40,759 bases of DNA from RGIG9115 sp045644665 (lineage in GTDB: Bacteria; Bacillota; Clostridia; UBA1381), in NCBI GenBank assembly GCA_045644665.1, contig JAZRHH010000028.1, forward strand, positions 1 through 40,759, given 5' to 3'. Both the position numbers and the translations under genes were made by a program. Each line of letters opens with the position of its first letter. The stretch's first letter is position 1. This document shows positions 1-7,519 of this stretch, in pieces. The notes beneath the pieces are model-generated. The model was not told the DNA's origin. It worked only from the letters and a program-made list of their open reading frames with translations, and made no database searches.

Positions 1-16
1 TTACCTGATGCACCAT
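1..16 (-). CDS. 5' tip of an unidentified gene leaving the window
   Basis: Only five codons (Met-Val-His-Gln-Val) lie inside the window. The start is supported by a good Shine-Dalgarno (GAGGTGAT) about eight bases upstream and by a clear promoter at 130-158 on the same strand. The product cannot be identified from this fragment. The leader of roughly 105 nt contains a near-palindrome around 75-87 (core AACTTAAGTT) of unknown role. Confidence 0.4.
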
Positions 17-129
17 TAATTTATCACCTCATAAATTATAATTTTGCGTTGTTTCTTGCAGGAATTTACATCTGAAACTTAAGTTCCAAGACGGCACTCC
101 ATGCAATTTTATCATAAATATACTATTTT

Positions 130-158
130 ATTCTAACATGAAATGGTTTTTGTGTCAA
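130..158 (-). promoter_or_regulatory. sigma-A promoter for the leftmost gene
   Basis: Read on the minus strand: -35 TTGACA (153-158), 17-base spacer, -10 TAGAAT (130-135). It points at the partial gene starting at base 16. I do not recognise a riboswitch in the leader between them. Confidence 0.7.
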
Positions 159-179
159 GAATCAAATATTTACAAAAAT

Positions 180-207
180 AACCAAAACAATTTTGCTTGT
201 TTTGGTT
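180..207. terminator. Hairpin in the gap behind the SLH gene
   Basis: An 11-bp perfect stem (AACCAAAACAA / TTGTTTTGGTT) with a 6-base loop. On the minus strand it is followed by ATTTTTG, so it could be a second, weak terminator for the SLH gene. It lies just upstream of the promoter at 130-158. Confidence 0.4.
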
Positions 208-251
208 ATAATATAAGCTATTCTATTGTTTTTGACAAAATAATACATAAA

Positions 252-281
252 AGAGGGCAATGCAAAGCGCATCACCCTCTA
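252..281 (-). terminator. Intrinsic terminator of the SLH protein gene
   Basis: On the minus strand, AGAGGG + TGATGC pairs with GCATTG + CCCTCT and is followed by TTTTATG. It starts about ten bases after the stop codon of the SLH gene. Confidence 0.7.
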
Positions 282-290
282 GCTTAAATA

Positions 291-3239
291 TTATTCATAA
301 ATGAGAATCATCTTTACCTGTCTGTTAGCAATATCTGTTGAATATGAGTATACACCAATCTTACTGCATGATGAACCGTCATATTTTGCTTCTCTGAGGT
401 CTACAGGTGTAATTCTTGTTGTGCCATCTTCGTCAAGATAAGGTGTTATTTCACCCTTGGAATTTATTCTGTAAATAACTGTTGAGCTGTTTACAGGGAT
501 ATACATTTGTTCACTTGTAGTATCCAGCACTCCATCAGTAAATCCTCCACGATAAGCTACAATTGAGTATGTTCCGCTATCATCAAGAACCTCATCGACA
601 TTTGCAACAAGAATTTCACCATATTGATATGAATCAAAGTTCTTATTATAGAACATACTGTTTGTAAAGTCTGAGTTGTTTGCTATTGCAGCCTTTACAT
701 CATCAATTTTCATAATCACCTGAGCATTTACAAGACCAAGCTCAGAATCAGTACCTACTCTGAAGAAATCCCCTGCTTTAATATCAGCGATATCTACTAC
801 TGTATAGCCAGCTTCTCCGTCAGAAACATTTACGTTTTCGGTAATACTTGCATTTGACTTTGAAGCTGTAGCAGAATTTGTAAAGTATTCTACTTCATAT
901 ACCTGTTCGTCATTCTTGATTACTGTTGAGTAATCCCTTGCCATAATTGACGCTTGTGTAGTATTCTTTACAACTATAGTTTCTGTTTCCTTACCATATA
1001 CAAGCACAAGGTCTGCTACCTTAGAACTATTTACATTATATGGCTGAACATAATACTCGCTTCCTGAATGGAAAGAAGATGTTGATCTCTTTGCATAGGA
1101 GCCTGTCTTGCTTCTGTCCTGAGGAACATATATGAATGTTGTTGAAGAATTTACAAAGAATTCACCATCAAAGTTGCTTGAGCCTCTGTATCTTACCTTA
1201 TCAAGTTCCTGATAAGGCTTTATGTTGCTTGTATCCTCTGTTGTACCATAATTTGCAGGATAATCTGCCGGAGCTGCAACAACAATTTCTTCTACCTGGG
1301 TTCCGTCAAGAACAAGTCTTGCTATCTGACATGAATTGGTAAGTGCCGGAGATCCTGAACCATATACACCAGAGTCTGACATATCAGGAACTGCTACATT
1401 TGATGTTGTTGTAGGTACATTGTTTCTAAGCGCTTCTATAGCATCAGCTGCAGCTACTGATGAGCCGTTATATCTTACTTTGCCGGTTACTGTATAGTTC
1501 TTAACACCTGATTGTGATGGAACATATGCTGTTATTGTTCCGCCGTCCTCATCTTCATTAAGGCTTGTTCTGATTATGTATGCATATGGGTTTGTTGTTT
1601 CAGATACAGCTGTTTGTGTACCATAAATTATTGTTCCCCACTTGTCTACATAGAAAGTACCTTGCTGTCCGGTTTCTGTCTTTATTGATGCCTCTGTAAA
1701 ATATTGAGCAGCATAATCACTGATTCTGTACTCTTTGCCACCAATTGTTACAGTGCCCTCTGATGCAGATGCCGCTGTGATTTTACCTGTAACAGGTGAA
1801 CCGCATACGACTACGTTACGGATTGCTGCATCCTCACTTTGAGCTACTAAAAGAACGTTGTTTGCAGCAAGTGATGTGACATTTACTGCTGCTCCCTTTT
1901 CGTTTTGAATATCTACTGTATATGTAATATTCTCAGGATCAAGCTCAACTGATGCAAGATGCTTTGCAGGAGGTGTGCTTGTGAACTTAACCTTATTTGT
2001 AACAATATAATCTGATGTGGAAGGAGTTCTTGCAACTACAAGGAAATCATAGTCTGTGATTTCTACTGTGTCAACTTCTCCGTCACTTCCTCTGTCTGTA
2101 AGCTTAACTTCACCATAAATGAAGTTTGCTGCGTCTGCAGGGTCAAGCCAACCTGATATATCAGTTGGATCAAGTGCAAGCTTACCATTATAGTATACAG
2201 ATAAATCTGTTGTTGCAAGTTTTATTGTCTTAGTTTTTGTTCCGCTTGTATAGTACTTAAGTGTGTTTCCTGAGAATGATTCAATGTCGTTACTGTTTAC
2301 TGTTACTACTGTATTTTTTGCAACTGCAAAATCTATTTCGTAAAGTGAAGCCATGTTACCTGACTTACCTTCTTTATAGTAAACAACAGCGTCTTGTCCA
2401 ACAAAAGCCTCAAGTGAAGCCTTATCCTGCGTAAAGCTGCTGTAATCAAGAACCATTACAGAGCCGTTCTTGAGTTTAATACCCATTTCGCCAACATAAA
2501 GAGTTGGTCCTGCGTAGTTTGCAACTGTTTTTTCTTCAACACCTACAAGCTGTGCATCAACCATAACTATACCAAGGTATGTTTCCATAAAGGTTTTGAG
2601 GTTATCCTCAAGCTTACCTGTGATTGAGTTGTAAACAGGAATGTCTACATCAAGAACATTAAACATAAGCTGTGCAACAATACCTCTTGATGCCTTACCT
2701 GTCTGGTCTGCAGTTACAGCATTGTCTGTGAGCTTAAGGTTCATTGCCTGCATCATGTAACCATTTGGCCAGCCGCCAAGTGACTGTGCTATGCTTTCGT
2801 AGCCTGCTGCACATACAATCATCTTTACAGCCTGTTCATATGTTACATTTTCGTCCGGCTTAAAAGTTCCGTCTTCAAAGCCGTTTACAATGCCTCTGCT
2901 TGCAGCTACAAGCACATAAGGCTTTGCCCAGTGACCGTCTATGTCACTAAACTCTATTGATGAAGTTGCAATTTCGTTTTCTGCACCAAGTGCCACTGTG
3001 ATAATTTTTGCAAATTCACCTCTTGTGATGTCGCCATCTGGCTTAAAAGAATATGTAGTGTTGTCATCATTAGCATATCCGTTGATTACACCAAGCTTTG
3101 TAAGAGTTAAAATTGCCTCTGAGTTTGGTGTTGCATTTGTTACATCCGTAAAAGCTGTTGCCGCATGAGCTAAGCTTCCAAAGCTTAAACTGCTGAAAAG
3201 ACACGCTGCAGCAACAAAAAGTGAAAATTTACGTTTCAT
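291..3239 (-). CDS. Secreted S-layer-homology (SLH) domain protein, 982 aa
   Basis: Probably a cell-surface protein held on the wall by SLH domains. The start at 3239 is chosen over an upstream in-frame ATG because it has the Shine-Dalgarno AGGGAGGAA and gives a clean signal peptide (residues 1-26, MKRK..., ending Ala-His-Ala). SLH repeats follow at about 29-85 and 97-150, with the typical FxDV/FSDI openings and ITRGEFAKII-type helices. A degenerate third repeat lies at about 156-200. The remaining ~780 residues are Thr/Ser/Val-rich, beta-like sequence I cannot assign to a family. No LPXTG motif or C-terminal anchor is visible. It has its own strong promoter and terminator, so it is monocistronic. 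A major S-layer or surface-coat protein is plausible but not shown. Confidence 0.85.
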   Translation of the reverse strand: MKRKFSLFVAAACLFSSLSFGSLAHAATAFTDVTNATPNSEAILTLTKLGVINGYANDDNTTYSFKPDGDITRGEFAKIITVALGAENEIATSSIEFSDIDGHWAKPYVLVAASRGIVNGFEDGTFKPDENVTYEQAVKMIVCAAGYESIAQSLGGWPNGYMMQAMNLKLTDNAVTADQTGKASRGIVAQLMFNVLDVDIPVYNSITGKLEDNLKTFMETYLGIVMVDAQLVGVEEKTVANYAGPTLYVGEMGIKLKNGSVMVLDYSSFTQDKASLEAFVGQDAVVYYKEGKSGNMASLYEIDFAVAKNTVVTVNSNDIESFSGNTLKYYTSGTKTKTIKLATTDLSVYYNGKLALDPTDISGWLDPADAANFIYGEVKLTDRGSDGEVDTVEITDYDFLVVARTPSTSDYIVTNKVKFTSTPPAKHLASVELDPENITYTVDIQNEKGAAVNVTSLAANNVLLVAQSEDAAIRNVVVCGSPVTGKITAASASEGTVTIGGKEYRISDYAAQYFTEASIKTETGQQGTFYVDKWGTIIYGTQTAVSETTNPYAYIIRTSLNEDEDGGTITAYVPSQSGVKNYTVTGKVRYNGSSVAAADAIEALRNNVPTTTSNVAVPDMSDSGVYGSGSPALTNSCQIARLVLDGTQVEEIVVAAPADYPANYGTTEDTSNIKPYQELDKVRYRGSSNFDGEFFVNSSTTFIYVPQDRSKTGSYAKRSTSSFHSGSEYYVQPYNVNSSKVADLVLVYGKETETIVVKNTTQASIMARDYSTVIKNDEQVYEVEYFTNSATASKSNASITENVNVSDGEAGYTVVDIADIKAGDFFRVGTDSELGLVNAQVIMKIDDVKAAIANNSDFTNSMFYNKNFDSYQYGEILVANVDEVLDDSGTYSIVAYRGGFTDGVLDTTSEQMYIPVNSSTVIYRINSKGEITPYLDEDGTTRITPVDLREAKYDGSSCSKIGVYSYSTDIANRQVKMILIYE

Positions 3240-3307
3240 AACTAATTCCTCCCTATTGTAATTTTCTGGTCGAATATATTTAATTCGATTTAAAGTGCTA
3301 CATATAC

Positions 3308-3336
3308 ATTCTAACATTTTTACACATTTAAGTCAA
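3308..3336 (-). promoter_or_regulatory. sigma-A promoter of the SLH protein gene
   Basis: Minus strand: -35 TTGACT (3331-3336), 17-base spacer, -10 TAGAAT (3308-3313). The leader of about 60 nt contains a short inverted repeat (TCGAAT/ATTCGA). Confidence 0.7.
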
Positions 3337-3423
3337 CATTTTTGGTGCAGAAAATATTTACCACAATGTTTTTGTAGGAATTTGGTAAAAAAGGTGTAAA
3401 TAACTGTAACATATTGCCAAACT

Positions 3424-3837
3424 TCATTCCGTTTCTATTTCCGGAAGTATAACAACACCTCCGGAAAAATCCGCCTCCTGTGTATCATGTACACGTCCAA
3501 AGCTCTCCTGCAAAAGATATTTTGCACCTCCGGAAGCAGATTTGTCAAAGAGCAGCCTTTCCATATATGCCTCTGTCCTAAGGAGCGCCCTTTTTATAAC
3601 ATACTCATATTTTTCGTTTTCACGAAGCTTTATAAACTCTTCCTTTGATGTAAGTCCCACGGCATATGCAAGAGATGCTATTGTTGCAGGTTTCCGCTCG
3701 GACATTATGGGGACCCCGTTTTTGTCCTTTATAACAGCACCCTCATCATCAATAAGCCGCTCCGGCTCAAGAGAAATAAAATATTCATCCACAAGGCTTT
3801 GAAGCTCACTTGGATTTTTAAATTTATTTTTTTTCAT
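3424..3837 (-). CDS. Orphan phage terminase small subunit-like protein (gp3 packaging family)
   Basis: 137 aa. The sequence pattern fits the gp3-type DNA-packaging (terminase small subunit) family. An N-terminal DEYF helix comes first. The core is a Lys-Pro-Ala-Thr-Ile-Ala-Ser-Leu-Ala-Tyr helix-turn-helix, ending GLTSKEEF, at about residues 50-68. A YVIKRALLRTEAYMERLL helix and an acidic tail follow. In phages these proteins bind DNA and recruit the large terminase. Start at 3837: Shine-Dalgarno AAAGGAGTG just upstream. No large terminase, portal or capsid gene is nearby. The gene sits between the SLH gene and tRNA-Arg, so it looks like a prophage remnant or a domesticated DNA-binding protein. 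The family call is from memory of the sequence pattern. Confidence 0.6.
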   Translation of the reverse strand: MKKNKFKNPSELQSLVDEYFISLEPERLIDDEGAVIKDKNGVPIMSERKPATIASLAYAVGLTSKEEFIKLRENEKYEYVIKRALLRTEAYMERLLFDKSASGGAKYLLQESFGRVHDTQEADFSGGVVILPEIETE

Positions 3838-3899
3838 TATTTTCACTCCTTTGCCTATATTGTAACATATAAAGCTCGGAAAAAACTTCAAATTTACAG

Positions 3900-3928
3900 T
3901 TGACACAAAAACTCCCTTGTGGTAAAAT
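3900..3928 (+). promoter_or_regulatory. sigma-A promoter of tRNA-Arg
   Basis: -35 TTGACA (3900-3905), 17-base spacer, -10 TAAAAT (3923-3928), about 11 bases before the tRNA 5' end. Confidence 0.75.
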
Positions 3929-3939
3929 TACTTATGCAT

Positions 3940-4016
3940 GTGCCCGTAGCTCAGTTGGATAGAGTGTCAGACTCCGACTCTGAAGGCCGTGCGTTCGAAT
4001 CGCATCGGGCATACCA
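3940..4016 (+). tRNA. tRNA-Arg (anticodon CCG), CCA encoded
   Basis: A full cloverleaf can be drawn. The acceptor is GTGCCCG / CGGGCAT (one G-U pair), the D-stem GCTC/GAGT, and the anticodon stem TCAGA/TCTGA with loop CTCCGAC. The T-arm is GTGCG-TTCGAAT-CGCAT. Discriminator A and an encoded CCA end at 4016. Anticodon CCG reads the Arg codon CGG. Confidence 0.95.
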
Positions 4017-4023
4017 GAAAAAA

Positions 4024-4047
4024 GCACTTCATAAGAAGTGCTTTTTT
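4024..4047 (+). terminator. Terminator of tRNA-Arg
   Basis: Stem GCACTTC/GAAGTGC with loop ATAA, preceded by A's and followed by six T's. Hairpin array A starts directly at the end of the T-run. Confidence 0.85.
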
Positions 4048-4206
4048 CAACTAAATCCGTCTTGCGACGGAATAAATCTGCTACGCAGATGAAATCTTAC
4101 TTTGTAAGAATAAAAGACGGATTTATTTTCATCCGGGCAAGGCGAGGATTTCATCCAAACCAATTTGGATTTCATCGTGGACAAAGTGAACGATTTCATT
4201 TATGAA
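4045..4206. repeat. Hairpin-array element A (no gene inside)
   Basis: About 160 bases of consecutive small hairpins with different stems, separated by near-constant GATTTCATC / GATGAAATC spacers. Stems: TCCGTC/GACGGA (4056-4071), ATCTGC/GCAGAT (4076-4090), TCTTAC/GTAAGA (4095-4109), ATCC/GGAT (4131-4149), ATCCAAA/TTTGGAT (4153-4170), ATCGT/ACGAT (4174-4194). An outer inverted repeat AAATCCGTC (4053-4061) / GACGGATTT (4116-4124) encloses the first three. It begins TTTTCAACTAAATCCGTCTT, the same as element B at 33021. No ORF or CRISPR-like unique spacer is present. Confidence 0.75.
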
Positions 4207-4236
4207 AACCCGACAGCCATTGCTGTCGGGTTTTTA
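4207..4236. terminator. Terminator at the end of the VOR operon
   Basis: Stem CCCGACAGC/GCTGTCGGG with a four-base loop, flanked by AAAA and TTTTT, so it can work in both directions. On the minus strand it follows the gamma-subunit stop codon at once. Confidence 0.8.
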
Positions 4237-4239
4237 TAA

Positions 4240-4779
4240 TTACGCTTCCTGATAGTTATATCCAAGCTCTACGGCTTTCATATTTTTTTCAACAAGGTGT
4301 TGTTTCTTTGCAGGAACAAGCTTTTCCATTGTTTTTGCTACGTTCTCGTAAGGAATAACACCTGTCTTTTTGATTAAGTATCCAATCATTATCATGTTTG
4401 CAAGACCTGGAAGTTCGTTGTCAGAAGCAAGCTTTGTAGCAGGTATGTAATACGCCTCTACGTCTGTTCGCTCAACCTTCCTCTCTATAAGAGAGCTGTC
4501 TACAAGAATTTGACCACCGGGTACTACAGCACCTTCGTACTTGTCAAGTGAAGGTAGGTTCATTGCAATTAAAATATCAGGGTCATTTACTATAGGAGAT
4601 CCTACAGGCTCATCGCTAAGTATTACGCTGCAGTTTGCAGTACCGCCGCGCATTTCAGGACCGTATGACGGGAGCCAGCTAAGTTCCTTGCCCTCTATAA
4701 GACCTTCATATGCAAGGAATTTACCTGAAAAGAGAATTCCCTGTCCGCCAAAGCCGGCAAGCAAAATTTGTTTAGTCAT
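4240..4779 (-). CDS. 2-oxoacid:ferredoxin oxidoreductase, gamma subunit
   Basis: 179 aa, the usual length of the separate gamma subunit. Diagnostic are the N-terminal glycine-rich LLAGFGGQGILFSGKFLA and the SYGPEMRGGTANCSVI segment (about residues 38-52), both typical of the 2-oxoacid:acceptor oxidoreductase catalytic domain. With alpha, beta and the ferredoxin subunit it forms the cytoplasmic CoA-dependent enzyme that interconverts a 2-oxoacid and its acyl-CoA with ferredoxin. It is the last gene of the operon and its start overlaps the beta stop by 8 bases. The ilvE context favours branched-chain 2-oxoacids. Confidence 0.9.
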   Translation of the reverse strand: MTKQILLAGFGGQGILFSGKFLAYEGLIEGKELSWLPSYGPEMRGGTANCSVILSDEPVGSPIVNDPDILIAMNLPSLDKYEGAVVPGGQILVDSSLIERKVERTDVEAYYIPATKLASDNELPGLANMIMIGYLIKKTGVIPYENVAKTMEKLVPAKKQHLVEKNMKAVELGYNYQEA

Positions 4780-5521
4780 TCTTTTCAGCCTCCTTATCCT
4801 TATATACTCCGAGAGGATAGTATGGTATCATGTTTTCTTCAAGCCACTGGAGTGCCTTATCCGGCGCAAGTCCCCAGTTTGTAGGACATGTTGAAACAAC
4901 CTCTACAAGTGAGAAGCCCTTGCCCTCTACCTGATTCTGGAACGCCTTTTTAATAGCTTTTTTAGCATTTTTTACATCCTTTACATTGTTAACAGCAACT
5001 CTTTCAAGATATGTTGCGCCGTCGAGCTGTGAAAGCATTTCACATACCTTTACAGGATAACCTACAGTTTGTACATCTCTTCCGTAAGGGGATGTTTGAG
5101 TTACCTGACCAGGAAGTGTTGTAGGAGCCATTTGTCCGCCTGTCATACCATAAATTGCATTGTTAACAAAGATAACTGTTATATTCTCGCCACGAGCTGC
5201 TGAATGTACAGTTTCCGCTGTACCGATTGCCGCAAGGTCACCATCACCCTGATATGTAAATACTATATTGTTGGGATCTGAACGCTTTACGCCTGTTGCA
5301 ACTGCGGGAGCTCGTCCGTGAGCTGCCTGTACCATATCTACATTAAAATAGTTATATGCCATAACGCTGCAGCCTACCGGTGCAACACCGATTGTTCTGC
5401 CCTCTATACCAAGCTCGTCAATAGCTTCTGCTACAAGACGGTGGATAATACCATGTGTACAGCCGGGGCAGTAATGGAGTACATTATCTGTAAGTGCGTG
5501 TGGTTTTTCAAATACTTTCAT
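4772..5521 (-). CDS. 2-oxoacid:ferredoxin oxidoreductase, beta (TPP-binding) subunit
   Basis: 249 aa. The TPP-binding motif is at about residues 94-124: GDGDLAAIGTAE, ending in IFVNNAIYGMTGGQ. An N-terminal CPGCTHGI and a VGCSVMAYNYF segment match the KorB/VorB-type beta subunit. This subunit carries the thiamine diphosphate chemistry. Its ATG shares one base with the alpha stop (TAATG), so the two are translationally coupled. It overlaps gamma by 8 bases. Substrate is not fixed by sequence; branched-chain 2-oxoacids are inferred from the operon. Confidence 0.9.
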   Translation of the reverse strand: MKVFEKPHALTDNVLHYCPGCTHGIIHRLVAEAIDELGIEGRTIGVAPVGCSVMAYNYFNVDMVQAAHGRAPAVATGVKRSDPNNIVFTYQGDGDLAAIGTAETVHSAARGENITVIFVNNAIYGMTGGQMAPTTLPGQVTQTSPYGRDVQTVGYPVKVCEMLSQLDGATYLERVAVNNVKDVKNAKKAIKKAFQNQVEGKGFSLVEVVSTCPTNWGLAPDKALQWLEENMIPYYPLGVYKDKEAEKND

Positions 5522-6585
5522 TACTGTGCACCTCCTTTACTTGCTTCAACAATTTTGTCAAGTACATTCTCAACTGTAGGTATCATGCCGCCTACACGGT
5601 TGCAAAGAAGCACAGGCTTCTTGCATCTTATTGCAAGTTCGATATCCTCAATCATCTGTCCCATTGAAAGCTCAACAGATATAAATGTTTTTACTTTTTC
5701 TGCAGCATCAGCAAACGCCTTTTTAGGGAACGGCCAAAGTGTGATAGGTCTAATCATACCAACCTTTATACCCATTTCTCTTGCTTTGTCAACAGCATTT
5801 TTTGATACTCTTGAAGCAACACCAAATGCAGCAATACAAATTTCTGCATCCTCCATTCTGTACTCCTCGTACATAGCTTCTGTTTCTTCAATTTTCTTAT
5901 ATCTTTCGTATCTTTCGAAGTTTGTTACCTCAAGTTCTTCTGGCTTTAAGAAAAGTGAGTTAACAATTCTTGGTGCTCTTTCGCACTTTGTGCCTGTAAG
6001 CGCCCATGACTTGTCATATTCCTTTATTTCGCCCATTTCAAGAGATACAGGCTCCATCATCTGACCCATTGTACCATCTGAAAGAATCATAGATGTCATT
6101 CTGTACTTTTCTGCCAAATCGAAGCCCTTAAATGTAAGGTCTACCATTTCCTGAACAGATGCAGGTGCAAGAACTATCATATGGAAATCTCCATGTCCGC
6201 CGCCGCGTGTTGCCTGGAAATAATCTGACTGTGATGGCTGGATGCCACCAAGTCCAGGGCCTCCTCTTTGTACGTTTACTATAAGAGCCGGAACATCACA
6301 ACCTGCAAGGTATGAAAGTCCTTCACTCTTAAGAGATACACCGGGGCTTGAACTTGAGGTCATAACTCTCTTGCCTGTTGCAGCAACGCCTATTACCATG
6401 TTAATAGCTGCAATTTCACTTTCTGCCTGTAAGAACACGCCGTCAATTTTGGGCATTCTTTTTGACATATATGCAGCAACCTCTGTCTGAGGTGTTATAG
6501 GATATCCGAAGTAGTGACGGCAGCCTGCCATAATAGCCGCTTCAGCCAAAGCTTCGTTACCTTTCATCAAAACTTTTTCTGACAT
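5521..6585 (-). CDS. vorB: 2-oxoacid:ferredoxin oxidoreductase, alpha subunit (VorB type)
   Basis: 354 aa from ATG 6585. This start has the upstream GGAAGG and opens MSEKVLMKGNEALAEAA, the usual beginning of the family. An ATG 36 bases further upstream overlaps the ferredoxin gene and has no better ribosome site. Diagnostic segments are GYPITPQTEVAAYM (pyrimidine-binding domain), a VMTSSSSPGVSLKSEGLSYLAG-type region, and a C-terminal transketolase-like domain. Proteins of this exact type are usually named 3-methyl-2-oxobutanoate dehydrogenase subunit VorB. Together with the adjacent ilvE that suggests 2-oxoisovalerate and related branched-chain acids, although 2-oxoglutarate enzymes (KorA) look similar. 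Confidence 0.87.
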   Translation of the reverse strand: MSEKVLMKGNEALAEAAIMAGCRHYFGYPITPQTEVAAYMSKRMPKIDGVFLQAESEIAAINMVIGVAATGKRVMTSSSSPGVSLKSEGLSYLAGCDVPALIVNVQRGGPGLGGIQPSQSDYFQATRGGGHGDFHMIVLAPASVQEMVDLTFKGFDLAEKYRMTSMILSDGTMGQMMEPVSLEMGEIKEYDKSWALTGTKCERAPRIVNSLFLKPEELEVTNFERYERYKKIEETEAMYEEYRMEDAEICIAAFGVASRVSKNAVDKAREMGIKVGMIRPITLWPFPKKAFADAAEKVKTFISVELSMGQMIEDIELAIRCKKPVLLCNRVGGMIPTVENVLDKIVEASKGGAQ

Positions 6586-6610
6586 TTCTTTCAATCCTTC
6601 CTCGAATAGA

Positions 6611-6814
6611 TTATTTTTCAACTGTAATTACGCAGTCAGGGCACATTGTTGCACAAAATGCACAGCCTATGCACTTATCCGGCTCTGTAACACTTGCCGG
6701 ATGATAACCCTTTGCATTTATCTCGCCTGTAAGTTTTACTATTTGCTTTGGGCAGGCAGTTACGCAAAGTCCGCAGCCCTTACACAAATCTTTTTGAAAA
6801 GTTACTTTTGCCAT
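6611..6814 (-). CDS. 2x[4Fe-4S] ferredoxin, delta subunit of the oxidoreductase
   Basis: 67 aa with two cluster motifs: CKGCGLCVTACP (about residues 11-22) and CIGCAFCATMCPDC (about 48-61). It passes electrons between the TPP enzyme and free ferredoxin. It lies immediately upstream of the alpha subunit and downstream of the ATPase, in the same orientation with short gaps, and has the Shine-Dalgarno AAGGGAAGG. The order delta-alpha-beta-gamma is usual for VOR/KOR operons. Confidence 0.92.
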   Translation of the reverse strand: MAKVTFQKDLCKGCGLCVTACPKQIVKLTGEINAKGYHPASVTEPDKCIGCAFCATMCPDCVITVEK

Positions 6815-6832
6815 AAATTTATCCTTCCCTTT

Positions 6833-7519
6833 CTATACCCGCTCCTGCCATGTTTGTTTTACATACAGCTTTATGGGCATAACATTTTTTAAAGATACAC
6901 TCTCTGCTATACTTTCGTGTACTGTTGTATATACAACAGGAAGTCCCGAGAGTCTGCTCACTTCATCTGCATAAGGGACAGAGTCTTCTACATCCCCTGC
7001 CGTTGTTATCTCGCCAAGATTTGAATTATTTATAAGACCTGTAATTTTTATTCCACAGGCCTCTTCAACCTCACGAAGCACCTCAATTGTAAGCTCCGGA
7101 GTTTTGGTAAGTGGTCTGTATTTATTTATTACAAAGAAAACATCGTAGTCATTTTCTTTCGTAATACCCTCTGCATACCGTCCCAGTGCCAGCGCACCTC
7201 TGTCGTCTCCGCCTACGTCAAGGACCCCGCAGGTGTCCTTATTATCAAAAAGGCTGTAAACATCCGGTGGAAGTGCGGGCAGGTCTACGTTTGAGCCGGC
7301 AAATTCCGATGAAATAAGCTTTATATCTGCTCTCTCAAGCATTTCTCTACTATCCTGAGTTCTGAAATACGGATTTACTATGTCAAGGTCTGCTATGCTG
7401 ACCTTTTCTCCTTTTTCTTTCAGCCTCAGGGCAAAATTAAGTGCTATATTAGTTTTTCCGCTGCCGTAGTGACCTACAAAAACGGAAATCCTTTTATATT
7501 TTAAAGAGTTATTGTCCAA
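6833..7519 (-). CDS. P-loop ATPase of the VOR/KOR operon, TTG start
   Basis: 228 aa. The Walker A loop GHYGSGKTNIALNFA is at residues 16-30, the IADLDIVNPYFRTQD switch follows at about 42-56, and a GVLDVGGDDRGALALG segment comes later. This is the SIMIBI (MinD/ArsA/CooC-like) class. Its partner is unknown; metallocluster or cofactor delivery to the neighbouring oxidoreductase is a guess. The start codon is TTG at 7519, inside the end of ilvE (19-base overlap), with GAGGATGAG upstream. No ATG fits before the P-loop. The overlap implies translation coupled to ilvE. Confidence 0.75.
   Translation of the reverse strand: MDNNSLKYKRISVFVGHYGSGKTNIALNFALRLKEKGEKVSIADLDIVNPYFRTQDSREMLERADIKLISSEFAGSNVDLPALPPDVYSLFDNKDTCGVLDVGGDDRGALALGRYAEGITKENDYDVFFVINKYRPLTKTPELTIEVLREVEEACGIKITGLINNSNLGEITTAGDVEDSVPYADEVSRLSGLPVVYTTVHESIAESVSLKNVMPIKLYVKQTWQERV

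Noticed and set aside
5318..6064. Plus-strand ORFs opposite the VOR alpha and beta genes
   Set aside because: They are frame shadows of well-supported minus-strand genes, with no start signals and atypical composition.
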